Source: Tissierellia bacterium | GTDB lineage: Bacteria > Bacillota > Clostridia > Tissierellales > Peptoniphilaceae | Direction: 5' to 3' | DNA: 46,054 nt | Assembly (NCBI GenBank): GCA_030532305.1 | Contig: JAUNLJ010000014.1 | Span: forward strand, 1 to 46,054 | Notes under the pieces: generated by a model | Told to the model about the DNA's origin: nothing | Databases searched by the model: none | What the model saw: the letters and a program-made list of their open reading frames with translations, nothing else | In this document: piece by piece, positions 23,359-32,141 of the stretch | Numbering within the stretch: the stretch's first letter is position 1 | Layout of the letters: every line of letters starts with the position of its first letter | Translations under genes and position numbers: made by a program

Positions 23359-24300
23359 ATGATTTATCAATCTATAGAAGAACTTATTGGCCATACCCCC
23401 CTGGTGGAACTCAAAAAGACCCAGGAGGCCTTGGGCCTAAAGGCAAGAATTTTAGTCAAGCTGGAAAGCTATAACCCCCTGGGGTCCATGAAGGACCGGG
23501 TGGCCCTTTCCATGCTAAAAGAGGCAGAAGAAGCTGGCCAGCTCACCAAAAACTCAGTTATTATTGAGCCCACCTCCGGCAACACCGGCATCGGCCTTTG
23601 TGCCGTGGCCGCCTACAAGGGCTATCCCCTTAAGATTGTTATGCCGGAAAATATGTCCCTGGAAAGGCAAAAACTCATGGCCTTTTTTGGGGCCGACCTC
23701 ATCTTAACAGAGGCCAGTAAGGGCATGGCTGGAGCCATTGAAAAGGCCCAGGCCCTAGCCCAGGAAATTCCCGGCGCCTTTATCCCCTCCCAGTTTGACA
23801 ACCCGGCCAACCCCCAGGCCCACTACGAGACCACGGGCCCAGAAATCTGGGAAGATAGCCAGGGCCAGGTGGACATCCTCATAGCCAGTGTAGGAACTGG
23901 GGGAAGCCTTAGCGGCACAGGGGCCTTCCTAAAAGAAAAGAATCCTAAGATCCAGGTTTTGGCTGTGGAGCCTGAAAGCTCTCCCGTCCTGTCCCAGGGG
24001 AAAAAGGGCCCCCACAAGATCCAGGGCATTGGGGCCGGTTTTGTGCCCAAAACCTTAAATACCCAGGTCTATGACCGGGTCCTTTTGGCCAACTACGAAA
24101 AGTCCCTAGAGGCCAGCCGAAACTTAGCCAAAACAGAGGGCTATCTGGTGGGCATTTCCTCTGGAGCCGTCCTCTCCCTAGCCCTAGAAGAGGCCAAAAA
24201 ATTAGAAAACCAAGGCAAAACCCTGGTGGCCCTACTGCCAGACACAGGGGAAAGATACCTATCTACAGACCTATTTCCTCATTTAACGAATCCATCATAA
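23359..24300 (+). CDS. cysK: Cysteine synthase A (O-acetylserine sulfhydrylase)
   Basis: CysK is a pyridoxal-phosphate enzyme that makes cysteine from O-acetylserine and sulfide. The 313-residue protein carries the PLP lysine (about K45) in NPLGSMKDRVALSM. It also has the substrate loop EPTSGNTGIGL, the phosphate-binding GTGGSLSGTGAF, and LLPDTGERYLST near the end. I start it at the ATG at 23359, which has AAGGAGG upstream; the longer frame from 23266 begins inside the promoter. It lies 11 bases ahead of cysE, whose product supplies its substrate. Confidence 0.97.
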   Translation: MIYQSIEELIGHTPLVELKKTQEALGLKARILVKLESYNPLGSMKDRVALSMLKEAEEAGQLTKNSVIIEPTSGNTGIGLCAVAAYKGYPLKIVMPENMSLERQKLMAFFGADLILTEASKGMAGAIEKAQALAQEIPGAFIPSQFDNPANPQAHYETTGPEIWEDSQGQVDILIASVGTGGSLSGTGAFLKEKNPKIQVLAVEPESSPVLSQGKKGPHKIQGIGAGFVPKTLNTQVYDRVLLANYEKSLEASRNLAKTEGYLVGISSGAVLSLALEEAKKLENQGKTLVALLPDTGERYLSTDLFPHLTNPS

Positions 24301-24311
24301 GGGAGGTTATT

Positions 24312-25115
24312 ATGCAAGCCATTCAGCCCATCTCTTGCCACTACCGGGACTACAAGGGCCTAAAGGAACAGGTCCTGGACCTGATTGAAGCCATCCGGAC
24401 CTATCTTTATCCAGAAATCTACGGGTCTTGTAATGCCCTTTGCGAGCTGGACTACCGAAAAGAAAAGACCTACTATACTTGCCGGGCCCTCCTCCACCGG
24501 GTCATCCAAAGGGAAGAGGATATCGAAAAAATTAGCCAGGCCCTCTTAGAGGCCCTGCCAGAAATTAAGCGGCAGCTGGACACAGATATTGACGCTGCCT
24601 TTGCTGGGGACCCTGCTGCCCAAAGCCGGGAAGAGATTATCCTGGCCTATCCCAGCTTTGAGGCTGTGAGCATCTACCGGCCTGCCCACGCCCTCTATAA
24701 GCTGCATGTCCCCATCCTCCCCCGGATGATGACAGAATACGCCCACCGGACCACAGGAATTGACATCCATCCTGGGGCCACCATTGGGGACCACTTTTTT
24801 ATCGACCACGGAACCGGGGTGGTTATTGGTGAAACTGCCACCCTGGGCCACCATGTCAAGATCTACCAGGGGGTCACCATTGGGGCCAAGAGTTTCCAAG
24901 AAGCCGAAGATGGCAGCCTGGTCAAGGGAATGAAAAGGCACCCTGACATTGGCAACCATGTGGTTATCTATGCAGGAACCACCATCCTAGGAGGGGAAAC
25001 CCAAATTGGAGACCACTGCGTTATTGGCGGAAACGTCTGGCTAACCCACTCCATAAAGGCTGGGGAAACCGTGGTGGCAGCCCACGAAAAGATCGAACAA
25101 ATAAAGATAAAATAA
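24312..25115 (+). CDS. cysE: Serine O-acetyltransferase
   Basis: CysE acetylates serine with acetyl-CoA. The 267-residue protein has a helical N-terminal half (residues 1-140) of the EpsC/long CysE type, including AYPSFEAVSIYRPAHALY. A left-handed beta-helix follows, with hexapeptide repeats and the signature IDHGTGVVIGETA, then IYQGVTIGAKSF and VVIYAGTTILGG. It ends KIEQIKIK and lacks the usual long, Ile-terminated flexible tail, so binding to CysK may be weak. It is co-transcribed with cysK. Confidence 0.95.
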   Translation: MQAIQPISCHYRDYKGLKEQVLDLIEAIRTYLYPEIYGSCNALCELDYRKEKTYYTCRALLHRVIQREEDIEKISQALLEALPEIKRQLDTDIDAAFAGDPAAQSREEIILAYPSFEAVSIYRPAHALYKLHVPILPRMMTEYAHRTTGIDIHPGATIGDHFFIDHGTGVVIGETATLGHHVKIYQGVTIGAKSFQEAEDGSLVKGMKRHPDIGNHVVIYAGTTILGGETQIGDHCVIGGNVWLTHSIKAGETVVAAHEKIEQIKIK

Positions 25116-25148
25116 AAATCAGGCGTCAAGGTTGGCGCCTGATTTTTT
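25115..25148 (+). terminator. Terminator after cysE, probably bidirectional
   Basis: AAAATCAGGCG pairs with CGCCTGATTTT over 11 positions and a T run follows on the plus strand. On the minus strand a T-rich tail also follows, so it can end the hemerythrin operon that converges here. Confidence 0.9.
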
Positions 25149-25156
25149 ATGGTCTT

Positions 25157-25720
25157 TTACAGGTAGGTCTCTTCCAATTCCTTTAAGAGGTCCTTATATT
25201 TTTTCTGAAGCCCCTCTTTTTGGGCGGCCTCATTAAAGGCCCTGCTCTCTTTATCGACCCTATCTAAACTGTCCTGGGACAGCTCCCTAAGGGCAAAGGG
25301 GTAGACTACCTTGTCTTCCCTAAAGACGTGGTCCTCTAAAAGATCGGCATAGCGGTGGCTATAGCCAATAATGTCCAGGCGATTTTCCAGGCTAGGGTCT
25401 TTTTCATAGGCGCCTAGGGCCTGGTCTAGCTTATAGATGGCAGACCTGGCCTGGTCGTGGTCCACTAGCATGCCCTGGCGGACAATCTTCTCTGCCGGGG
25501 ACCCCAGCTCTTCTAGCATATACTGAAATAAAATCTTTTCTTCCTTGCCATGGTGGTGGTCATCGGCATAGGTCCGGATAAAGTCCACAATCCGTCTTAA
25601 ATCCCCTAGGGGTAGGTCTTTTTCTCCCTCTAGTTGGTCTTTTAAGAGGCTTTTTATCACCCGAGTTAAGCGCAAAATATCCTGGTGGTCTTCCATTAAA
25701 CTTTCAATGCCATAGATCAT
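25157..25720 (-). CDS. Hemerythrin HHE-domain protein
   Basis: The 187-residue four-helix protein has metal-ligand residues in the expected places: H near residue 12 in MEDHQDILRLT, HHHGKEEKILF (around 54-65), DHDQAR (about 88), and H/E in LEDHVFREDKVVYPF (about 130-140). Such proteins bind a di-iron centre and sense or scavenge oxygen, nitric oxide or peroxide, or store iron. It is the last gene of a four-gene minus-strand set, 42 bases after the methionine sulfoxide reductase gene, which supports an oxidant-defence role. Confidence 0.9.
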   Translation of the reverse strand: MIYGIESLMEDHQDILRLTRVIKSLLKDQLEGEKDLPLGDLRRIVDFIRTYADDHHHGKEEKILFQYMLEELGSPAEKIVRQGMLVDHDQARSAIYKLDQALGAYEKDPSLENRLDIIGYSHRYADLLEDHVFREDKVVYPFALRELSQDSLDRVDKESRAFNEAAQKEGLQKKYKDLLKELEETYL

Positions 25721-25762
25721 ATCCTTACCTCCTATTTATCCCTTCCCAGCCAGGCTGGGGGT

Positions 25763-26254
25763 CTAATTTCTAGGCTTATAGGCCCCCTCTAGGCCTTCTA
25801 TTAACTTTACCCAATCCAGGGACTGGTTAAGTCTTTTTAAGGCCTCTTCAAAAAATATTTGGTCCTCTGGGCTAAAACGCCCTTCTTTATAGGAGTCCAA
25901 ATCCAAGACCCCATAGGCCCTATCCCCTACTAGAATGGGGATAACCAGCTCACTTTTAGAACCTGGATCACAGCTAATGTGGCCAGAAAAGGCATGGACA
26001 TCCTCCACCCTAAGGGTCTCTTTTTTGGCAAAGGCTTGGCCACAGACCCCCTTAGAAGGGGCTATCCGGTTACAGGCTGGTCGCCCCTGGAAGGGACCTA
26101 AGATAAGCTCACCGTCTATATGCAGGTAGACCCCGGCCCAGGATATGTCCGGCAATTCAAAAATAAAGGCTAAAAAGTTGGCCAGGTTGGCCAGGGGAAA
26201 GTCCTCCTCCTTAAGCTGACTTTTTATCCCTAAGATTACATCGTCCTTGTTCAT
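25763..26254 (-). CDS. msrC: Free methionine-R-sulfoxide reductase (GAF domain)
   Basis: The 163-residue GAF-domain enzyme reduces free methionine-R-sulfoxide. The family features are clear: WAGVYLHIDGELILGPFQGR, ACNRI, KGVCGQA, DVHAFSGHISCD and SELVIPI. The three cysteines C61, C71 and C95 have the same spacing (10 and 24) as C84, C94 and C118 of the E. coli enzyme, so the catalytic and resolving residues are present. It begins one base after the 64-residue protein's stop and is surely co-transcribed with it. Confidence 0.95.
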   Translation of the reverse strand: MNKDDVILGIKSQLKEEDFPLANLANFLAFIFELPDISWAGVYLHIDGELILGPFQGRPACNRIAPSKGVCGQAFAKKETLRVEDVHAFSGHISCDPGSKSELVIPILVGDRAYGVLDLDSYKEGRFSPEDQIFFEEALKRLNQSLDWVKLIEGLEGAYKPRN

Positions 26255-26255
26255 T

Positions 26256-26450
26256 TTATCTCCTCTTTTCGCTTAGGGGCTTCTTGTCCGGGTAAAAGAT
26301 CTCTTCCCAGCCGGGAATGTCTGAATAATAGTAGGCTCCAGGCCCATAGCCCTTGCCCTTGGTGGCCCGGCCATCAACCATAATGGCCAGGGCTAAAATC
26401 AGGCTCAGGAAAAAAAGCCCCAGGGAAGTGTAGTGTAAAAATCTTTTCAT
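26256..26450 (-). CDS. Small single-pass membrane protein next to YeiH transporter
   Basis: The 64-residue protein has one hydrophobic segment (residues about 8-26, TSLGLFFLSLILALAIMVDG). A Gly/Tyr-rich tail follows, GYGPGAYYYSDIPGWEE, then FYPDKK and a basic end. I do not recognise the family. Its position, with gaps of three bases after the transporter gene and one base before msrC, means it is translated from the same message. It could be an accessory subunit of the transporter, comparable in layout to the small subunits YhdT or MetS of other carriers. That is inference only. Confidence 0.8.
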   Translation of the reverse strand: MKRFLHYTSLGLFFLSLILALAIMVDGRATKGKGYGPGAYYYSDIPGWEEIFYPDKKPLSEKRR

Positions 26451-26453
26451 AGT

Positions 26454-27818
26454 CTATATACCCAAATGGGGGAGGGCAAAAAAGTGTCCCCCCAAGACAA
26501 TCCAGCAAACCAAAAGGGAAAGGATCAAAGAAAAGGTCTGGCCCACCACATAAAGGGTCACCGGTTTGCCAGACTCTAACTTGCCCACCATGTCCCTAAA
26601 ATTGGTTTCTAGGCCAATACAGAGGAAGGTCAAGCAGAAGCACCAGCCCTTCCAGGTGCCCAGGCCAGAAATCAGCTCGTTGGTGACCTCCACCCCCAGG
26701 CCGGGTTGGATAATAAAGGAAAAGAGGAGGCTCATTCCAATAAAACCAAAGATAAACTTAGGCATCCGGGCCCAAATTTCAGACTTGTCTCCTGGCTTTT
26801 GTCCCCCCTCCCGCTTAGCAAAGAAGAGGGCCAGAATAAAGGCCACAAAGCCAATAAGGACATTTTGAATCATCTTAATCATGGCCGCCACTTGGGAAGC
26901 CAAGGGCCCCAGGGCCTCCCCAGCCAGGACCACGGCCCCTGTGGAGTCGACGGTGTTGCCTATCCAGGCCCCACCTATAAGCTCACTAAAACCCACCCAC
27001 TTGACAAAGAGGGGCATTAAAACCATCATAACAATGGTAAAGAAAATAGAGATCCCCACAGAAAAAGTTAGGTCCTCCTTATTGGCCTTAATGGAGGCAG
27101 CCGCCGCCACCGCCGCTGAAACCCCACAAACCGAGGTGGTCACCGCCAAGACCATAACCATGGTAGGACTATCCATTTTTAAATAGTGGATGCCAAACCA
27201 CCACATAAAGACAATGACAATAGGCACCACCACCCAGGATATGGCAATCCCATAGGCCCCAAAGGAGGCAATGTTAGAAAAGAGGACCTCTGCCCCCATA
27301 AGGACCAGGCCCACCTTCACATAAAAACCCGACTTTAAAGCCGGGGCTAAGTACTTGTGGAGGCCCAAAAGATTATTGCCTAAAAGGCCAATTAAAAGGG
27401 CCCAAAAAGCATATTCTAAATATTCCTTGAAGGTGGCCTGGGAGGAGAGTAAATAGACCAAACTGGCTAAAAAATAAAGGCCCACAAAGGCAGGGAGGAA
27501 GGTCTTTAAAGAGCCTGGACTACTTAGGCTTTGGCCGGCAGAAAAAACCAGACTTAGGGCCAGGCCCGTTAAAAAGAAGAGGAAGTAAAAATCCTCCCTA
27601 AAAACAAGCCCCATCAAGCCATCTAAGCCCTCCCAAGCGGGGTACTTGATGGCCCGAAAGGCTTCCCCCTTAACATACCAAAAGCCTAGGTTTAAGGCCA
27701 CCAGGCTTAGGGCGATTAAAATAGCCACCAGGTCCGAACTGGCCCAAAAGGGCTTCTTTTTATGGACCCGGTCTAGATCTTTAGACTGGGTTTTAACACT
27801 TGCTATGGTCTTTTCCAT
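26454..27818 (-). CDS. YeiH-family (UPF0324) putative sulfate exporter
   Basis: The 454-residue polytopic protein has a charged N terminus of about 25 residues and roughly ten to twelve helices. Family marks include GLVLMGAEVLFSNIASFGAYG, VTTSVCGVSAAVAAAASIKA and the region GGAWIGNTVDSTGAVVLAGE, then FLCIGLETNFRDM near the end. YeiH proteins are annotated as sulfate or sulfite exporters, but direct proof is thin. The typical length is about 330-350, so this copy is longer, with extra N-terminal helices. It heads the set with the small protein, msrC and hemerythrin. Confidence 0.87.
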   Translation of the reverse strand: MEKTIASVKTQSKDLDRVHKKKPFWASSDLVAILIALSLVALNLGFWYVKGEAFRAIKYPAWEGLDGLMGLVFREDFYFLFFLTGLALSLVFSAGQSLSSPGSLKTFLPAFVGLYFLASLVYLLSSQATFKEYLEYAFWALLIGLLGNNLLGLHKYLAPALKSGFYVKVGLVLMGAEVLFSNIASFGAYGIAISWVVVPIVIVFMWWFGIHYLKMDSPTMVMVLAVTTSVCGVSAAVAAAASIKANKEDLTFSVGISIFFTIVMMVLMPLFVKWVGFSELIGGAWIGNTVDSTGAVVLAGEALGPLASQVAAMIKMIQNVLIGFVAFILALFFAKREGGQKPGDKSEIWARMPKFIFGFIGMSLLFSFIIQPGLGVEVTNELISGLGTWKGWCFCLTFLCIGLETNFRDMVGKLESGKPVTLYVVGQTFSLILSLLVCWIVLGGHFFALPHLGI

Positions 27819-27870
27819 CTTCCTCTTTTCCTCCCCTTGATTTTCTCTTAAAAGCTAACTCGTCTTTTTT

Positions 27871-27879
27871 ATTATACCA
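27871..27879 (-). promoter_or_regulatory. Extended -10 promoter of the YeiH operon
   Basis: TGGTATAAT on the minus strand is a perfect extended -10 about 50 bases ahead of the transporter ATG. No good -35 is present, as is usual for this class. Confidence 0.6.
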
Positions 27880-28017
27880 GCTTTCTTAGGCCTTATCCTT
27901 GCCTTTAAAATAAGTTCCTGTAAAAAGGACATGACCTAAAAGTAAATCCTAAAGCGTCTTGACAAGTCCAAAATTTATCGATAGCCTATAAATTAGCTTA
28001 TAAAAAAGGATGATGTC

Positions 28018-28836
28018 ATGAAAAAACTAAGTAATAAAGATTTTAACCAGCTCTTTAAGGTCCTCTTCTTCCTCCCTGGCTTTCGTAAGAAAAATAAGAC
28101 CCTGGCCAGCCTGGCCCTGGTCTACTACCTCCTCCCCCTCTTTGCCCTATCTACTGGCTATAAGACCCTGGCCGGGGCCCTAGGGGCCCTGCCCTTTGTC
28201 CTCTCCTATGGCTATGGGGGTTGGTTTAAAAAGATAAAAAAAGAAAAGATGGTCTCTATCTTAGCCGGCCTGGTCTTTTTAGCCTCCCTTATCTTGACCC
28301 CGACCTATGCCTTTTCTAGTTTTTTCACCAGCCTATCCTCCCCTGATGACATGGTCTCCTCCATCTACCACTACCTGGCCTATGAGGAAGACTATGAAAG
28401 GGTCCAGGTCCTAAGGGTGGTGGACGGAGACACCCTGGAAATTAGCCGCCTAGGCCAAAAGGAAAGGGTCCGGCTTATTTTAGTTAACACCCCCGAAACC
28501 AAGCACCCTACAAAGGGGGTCCAATACTATGGCAAGGAGGCCAGTGCCTTTACAAAAAGCCAGCTGGAAAATAGGATGGTCTACCTGGAAAAAGATACTT
28601 CCGACCGGGACCAGTATGGCCGCCTCCTCCGCTATGTCTGGCTGGAAAAACCCTCCGGCCCCCTGCCTGGAGACCAAGAGCTGGCCCAAAACTGCTTTAA
28701 CGCCATCCTTATTAAGGAGGGCTATGGCCAAGTCTCCAGCTTCCCCCCAGATATTAAGTACCAAAAAAGTTTCCAGGCCCTAGAAAGAGAGGCCCGGGAC
28801 CAAGCTAGGGGCCTGTGGCAAAATCCAGCCTCCTAG
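28018..28836 (+). CDS. Membrane-anchored thermonuclease (SNase domain)
   Basis: The 272-residue protein has two parts. The N-terminal 110 residues hold about three hydrophobic helices (SLALVYYLLPLFALSTGY; LAGALGALPFVLSYGYGGW; MVSILAGLVFLASLILTPTY). Residues about 130-270 form a staphylococcal nuclease domain: VVDGDTLEI, then RVRLILVNTPETKHP (first catalytic Arg, Asp/Glu site) and DQYGRLLRYVWLE (second catalytic Arg). The nuclease is probably displayed outside the membrane for DNA or RNA degradation. The ribosome binding site is modest (AGGATG). The promoter is unclear; a TTGACA at 27960 has no well-spaced -10. Confidence 0.92.
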   Translation: MKKLSNKDFNQLFKVLFFLPGFRKKNKTLASLALVYYLLPLFALSTGYKTLAGALGALPFVLSYGYGGWFKKIKKEKMVSILAGLVFLASLILTPTYAFSSFFTSLSSPDDMVSSIYHYLAYEEDYERVQVLRVVDGDTLEISRLGQKERVRLILVNTPETKHPTKGVQYYGKEASAFTKSQLENRMVYLEKDTSDRDQYGRLLRYVWLEKPSGPLPGDQELAQNCFNAILIKEGYGQVSSFPPDIKYQKSFQALEREARDQARGLWQNPAS

Positions 28837-28841
28837 ACCCA

Positions 28842-28880
28842 GAAAAAAATCCCCACCGCAAAGGGCTGGGGATTTTTTGC
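28842..28880. terminator. Bidirectional terminator between the nuclease gene and thiC
   Basis: AAAAAATCCCCA and TGGGGATTTTTT (28844-28878) pair over 12 positions with an 11-base loop. T runs are present on both strands, ending the convergent nuclease and thiC genes. Confidence 0.92.
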
Positions 28881-28910
28881 TATAAGTTTATAAGAGTTTT
28901 TTAAAAGGCA

Positions 28911-30215
28911 TTAAAGAATATCGATCTCTTGTCCAGATAGGGCCTTATTCATACTCCGAACGGCGCAAAATTTGCCACACATGGAGCAGGTGTCATCATA
29001 TTCTGGTTTTCTTTCTTCCCGGATTTTTCTAGCCAGGTCAGGGTCTAGGGCCAGGGCAAATTGCTTTTCCCAGTCTAGGTCTCGTCTGGCCTGGGCCATC
29101 TGGTCGTCTCGGTCCCTGGCCCCCCGGATACCCTTGGCTATATCGGCGGCATGGGCCGCTATTTTAGAGGCCACAATCCCTTGTTTGACGTCCGCAAGAT
29201 TAGGCAGGGCCAAGTGCTCTGCCGGGGTCACATAGCATAAAAAGGCAGCCCCATGGGCGGCAGCTAGGGCCCCACCAATGGCCGCAGTAATATGGTCATA
29301 ACCTGGAGCAATATCTGTCACCAGGGGCCCTAGCACATAGAAGGGGGCCCCTCCACAGAGGGTTTCTTGGACCTTCATATTGGCTGGAATTTGGTCTAGG
29401 GGCACATGGCCGGGCCCCTCCACAAGGACCTGCACATCCTTTTCCCAGGCCCGTTTGGTGAGCTCGCCCAGCCGGACCAATTCATCAATTTGGCAAATAT
29501 CTGTGGCATCGGCCAGGCAGCCTGGCCGGCAGGCATCCCCCAGGGAGATGGTCACGTCATATTTCCGGCAGATGTCCAAAATCTCATCGTAATATTCATA
29601 AAAGGGGTTTTCTTCCCCGGTCATACTCATCCAGGCAAAGACCAGGGACCCACCCCGGGAGACAATGTTGGTTAGCCGGTCCTCTTTTTTTATCTGGTCC
29701 AGGGTGGCCCGGGTGATCCCACAGTGGAGGGTTAAAAAGTCCACCCCATCTTCTGCATGGAGCCTCACCACCTCGATAAAGTCCTGGGCAGACAGGGTCT
29801 TTAGGTCCCTTTGGTAGTGGATGACGGCGTCATAAACAGGGACCGTCCCCAGCATGGCCGAGCACTCCGCCACCAACTTCCGCCTAAAGGGCTGGGTGTT
29901 GCCGTGGGAGGATAGGTCCATAATGGCATGGGCCCCCATGTCCACCGCCCAGTTGACCTTTTCCATTTCCACCCCGTAATCCTTACAGTCCCTGGACACC
30001 CCTAGGTTGACATTGATCTTGGTGGATACCATGGACCCAATCCCCTCAGGATCTAGGGCCTTATGCCTAATATTGGCAGGAATAACCAGCTTGCCCTGGG
30101 CCACCAGGGGCATAAGCTCTTCCAAAGTCATCTTTTCTTTTTTAGCAACTATTTCCATCTCCCCAGTGGGGATGTTTTTTCTTGCTGCTTCCATCTGCGT
30201 TTTGTATGGTCTCAT
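28911..30215 (-). CDS. thiC: Phosphomethylpyrimidine synthase ThiC
   Basis: ThiC is a radical SAM enzyme that turns aminoimidazole ribotide into HMP phosphate for thiamine. The 434-residue length matches the shorter anaerobe form lacking the long N-terminal domain. The body has [24 protein letters not shown] and [14 protein letters not shown]. The C-terminal iron-sulfur motif [12 protein letters not shown] is complete. The ATG has AAAGGAG upstream. It is the last gene of the thiM-thiE-thiC operon; a short GC-rich hairpin lies in the 77 bases after thiE. Confidence 0.98.
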   Translation of the reverse strand: MRPYKTQMEAARKNIPTGEMEIVAKKEKMTLEELMPLVAQGKLVIPANIRHKALDPEGIGSMVSTKINVNLGVSRDCKDYGVEMEKVNWAVDMGAHAIMDLSSHGNTQPFRRKLVAECSAMLGTVPVYDAVIHYQRDLKTLSAQDFIEVVRLHAEDGVDFLTLHCGITRATLDQIKKEDRLTNIVSRGGSLVFAWMSMTGEENPFYEYYDEILDICRKYDVTISLGDACRPGCLADATDICQIDELVRLGELTKRAWEKDVQVLVEGPGHVPLDQIPANMKVQETLCGGAPFYVLGPLVTDIAPGYDHITAAIGGALAAAHGAAFLCYVTPAEHLALPNLADVKQGIVASKIAAHAADIAKGIRGARDRDDQMAQARRDLDWEKQFALALDPDLARKIREERKPEYDDTCSMCGKFCAVRSMNKALSGQEIDIL

Positions 30216-30292
30216 TTTTATCTCCTTTACTAGGGGCCTGGGCTAGTCCCAGGGGCCACCAGACCCCAAGTCCCCTCTCCCTATGGTCTACC

Positions 30293-30988
30293 CTAGTTTT
30301 CCTCCCAGGCCGCCACTAAATCTTTGGCCGCCTGGTAGGGGTCCTCTGCCCCGGCCACAGCGGAAACCACAAAAAATCCAGCCACCCCTGTTTTTTTAAG
30401 ACCAGGAATATCTGCCAGCTTAACCCCTCCCCCAATGACAAGGGGGAGCTGGGAGATTTTTTCCAGTTCTTCTATCTCACCAAAGGACCTTTCATGAAAG
30501 GTCCCCTCCCGGTCATAGCCACAGTTGGGTTTGGTGGGGGTAAAGCGGAGGGGACCGGCCCCAAAGTAGTCTATATCCTCTACATTTTCCGTCTTCACAT
30601 AGGTCATCAGGTCTTGGGTATCGGCCGACAGACCCACCAGGGCATCGGGCCCTAGGTGGTTTCTGCATACCTCCACAGGAATATCGCTTTGGCCCACATG
30701 GATCCCGTCTACCTTGGCCCCCCTGTCTCTAGCCGCTAAAACCACATCTAACCGGTCATTGACCACCAGGGCCACCCTATCTTCTGCCCCCATGTCTTCA
30801 ATAATCTGGGCCGTCCTGCAGGTTAGGTCAATTAATTCCCGGGCACTGGCCTCCTTGGACCGGACCTGAATAAAGCTAAAGCCCGCCTCTATGGCCTGGC
30901 GGATAATGTCTAGGGGGTCCCTTCCAAGGGTATTTTCTGGACCCACCACCAGGTAGGCCTTAATACTAAAATTCTGTCTATTGATCAT
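30293..30988 (-). CDS. thiE: Thiamine-phosphate synthase
   Basis: ThiE joins HMP pyrophosphate and thiazole phosphate. The 231-residue TIM-barrel has FIQVRSKEASARELIDL, VVNDRLDVVLAARDRGAKVD followed by GIHVGQSDI, and the later YFGAGPLRFTPTKPN, LVIGGGVKL and FFVVSAVAGAEDP. These cover the phosphate and pyrimidine sites. It is 9 bases after the MTH1187-type gene and has a GGAGGAG ribosome binding site. Confidence 0.95.
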   Translation of the reverse strand: MINRQNFSIKAYLVVGPENTLGRDPLDIIRQAIEAGFSFIQVRSKEASARELIDLTCRTAQIIEDMGAEDRVALVVNDRLDVVLAARDRGAKVDGIHVGQSDIPVEVCRNHLGPDALVGLSADTQDLMTYVKTENVEDIDYFGAGPLRFTPTKPNCGYDREGTFHERSFGEIEELEKISQLPLVIGGGVKLADIPGLKKTGVAGFFVVSAVAGAEDPYQAAKDLVAAWEEN

Positions 30989-30997
30989 GGTCTCCTC

Positions 30998-31291
30998 CTA
31001 TAGGTAGTGGTTCATCCTCTCAATTTTTTTATTCATGGTGTCTTCATAGCCGGGACGGATGTCCGCCTTTAGGACCAGCTCCGTCCGAATGCCTTTTTCA
31101 GCCAGGACAAAGGTGGCTTTTTTAACCACCTCCATAACCTGGTCCCAGGGACCCTCTATCTCTGTAAACATGGAACTGGTTTTAGAGGGAAGACCCGACT
31201 CCCGAATGACCTTCACCACTTGGGCTACATCTTGGGCCAATTCATCCCCCTGGCCCACAGGAGCTATGGCAATGGCAACCAGTGTGTTCAT
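30998..31291 (-). CDS. MTH1187/YkoF-family thiamine-binding protein
   Basis: The 97-residue protein resembles the MTH1187 family (VAIAIAPVGQGDELAQDVAQ, SSMFTEIEGPWDQVMEVVKK, RTELVLKADIRPGYEDTMNK). Its members form ferredoxin-like tetramers and some bind thiamine or HMP-like ligands. Its place between thiM and thiE under a TPP riboswitch supports a role in thiamine or precursor handling. Its start overlaps the thiM stop by four bases (ATGA). Confidence 0.88.
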   Translation of the reverse strand: MNTLVAIAIAPVGQGDELAQDVAQVVKVIRESGLPSKTSSMFTEIEGPWDQVMEVVKKATFVLAEKGIRTELVLKADIRPGYEDTMNKKIERMNHYL

Positions 31292-32118
31292 AATAAGACC
31301 TCCACTTCTAATTTGTTGTTACTCACGTCTTCTGGACTGGCTGTATAAAGGGCATTGATAAATTCCACCTGGAAGGACCCGGGGCCCTCCACCCTTTCCT
31401 CGGCTCTTTTTCCAGCCAGATTGTAGATGGCCGTGGCAGTTAGGGCCGCCACAAAGGGGCTGGCACAAGTGGCATAGACGGCGCAAACCCCTCCTAAAGA
31501 GCAGCCGGCCCCGGTGATCTTTTCTAGGTAGTGGGACCCCCCATAGGACCGGGCCACCCGTTTACCATCCGTCACCAGGTCCACAGGGCCAGACACAGCC
31601 ACCGCCCCACCGGTAAACTTGGCCAGGGAAATGGCCGCCTCCTTCGCTTCCTCTACCTGGTCCTGGGCATCCACCCCCCGAACATTGGACCCTTCTCCTC
31701 CCCCTTCTAGACCCCAAAGGCCACAAAGGGCAATAATTTCAGAGGCATTGCCCCGGATAATCTTGGGAGGAGCCTCCTTAAACTTAAGGAGGGAGGCCTC
31801 CCTAAGCTGGCCGATCCCCACAGCCACCGGGTCCAAAACCCAGGGGATGGAGGTTTCTTTAAGGGTCTTTGCCAGCTGGCTAAAGGTTTCCTCATAGATA
31901 GGAAACATGGTGCCTACATTTATGTAAAAGGATTTGGCCATCCGGGCCATGGCATCGGCCTCATCGGGCAGGTAGATCATGGCAGCAGACCCCCCTACAG
32001 CTAGCTGGGTATTGGCAACGAAGTTGATGGTCACCGTATTGGTAATAGAGGGGGCCATGGGGTTGGTCCTCCGGACATCTTCAACAGCCTTTCTGATCTC
32101 TTTTTTTAGTTCTTCCAC
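31288..32118 (-). CDS. thiM: Hydroxyethylthiazole kinase
   Basis: ThiM phosphorylates salvaged hydroxyethylthiazole. The 276-residue ribokinase-like protein has TNTVTINFVANTQLAVGGSA at the N terminus, WVLDPVAVGIGQLRE, and IIRGNASEIIALCG. The catalytic-loop cysteine is in ITGAGCSLGG. Start is a GTG at 32118, eight bases after GGAG. It is the first gene behind the TPP riboswitch, so thiazole salvage leads the operon. Confidence 0.95.
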   Translation of the reverse strand: MEELKKEIRKAVEDVRRTNPMAPSITNTVTINFVANTQLAVGGSAAMIYLPDEADAMARMAKSFYINVGTMFPIYEETFSQLAKTLKETSIPWVLDPVAVGIGQLREASLLKFKEAPPKIIRGNASEIIALCGLWGLEGGGEGSNVRGVDAQDQVEEAKEAAISLAKFTGGAVAVSGPVDLVTDGKRVARSYGGSHYLEKITGAGCSLGGVCAVYATCASPFVAALTATAIYNLAGKRAEERVEGPGSFQVEFINALYTASPEDVSNNKLEVEVLL

Positions 32119-32141
32119 CTTGTCTCTCCTTATTTAATCAT

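Noticed and set aside
26566..27186. Three overlapping plus-strand frames of 100-104 residues opposite the YeiH gene
   Set aside because: They are antisense to a clear membrane-protein gene, lack ribosome binding sites, and their composition follows the complement of the real frame.
27955..28000. TTGACA promoter for the thermonuclease gene
   Set aside because: The nearest good -10 (TATAAA) is 22 bases away, which is too far. The true start signal remains unclear.
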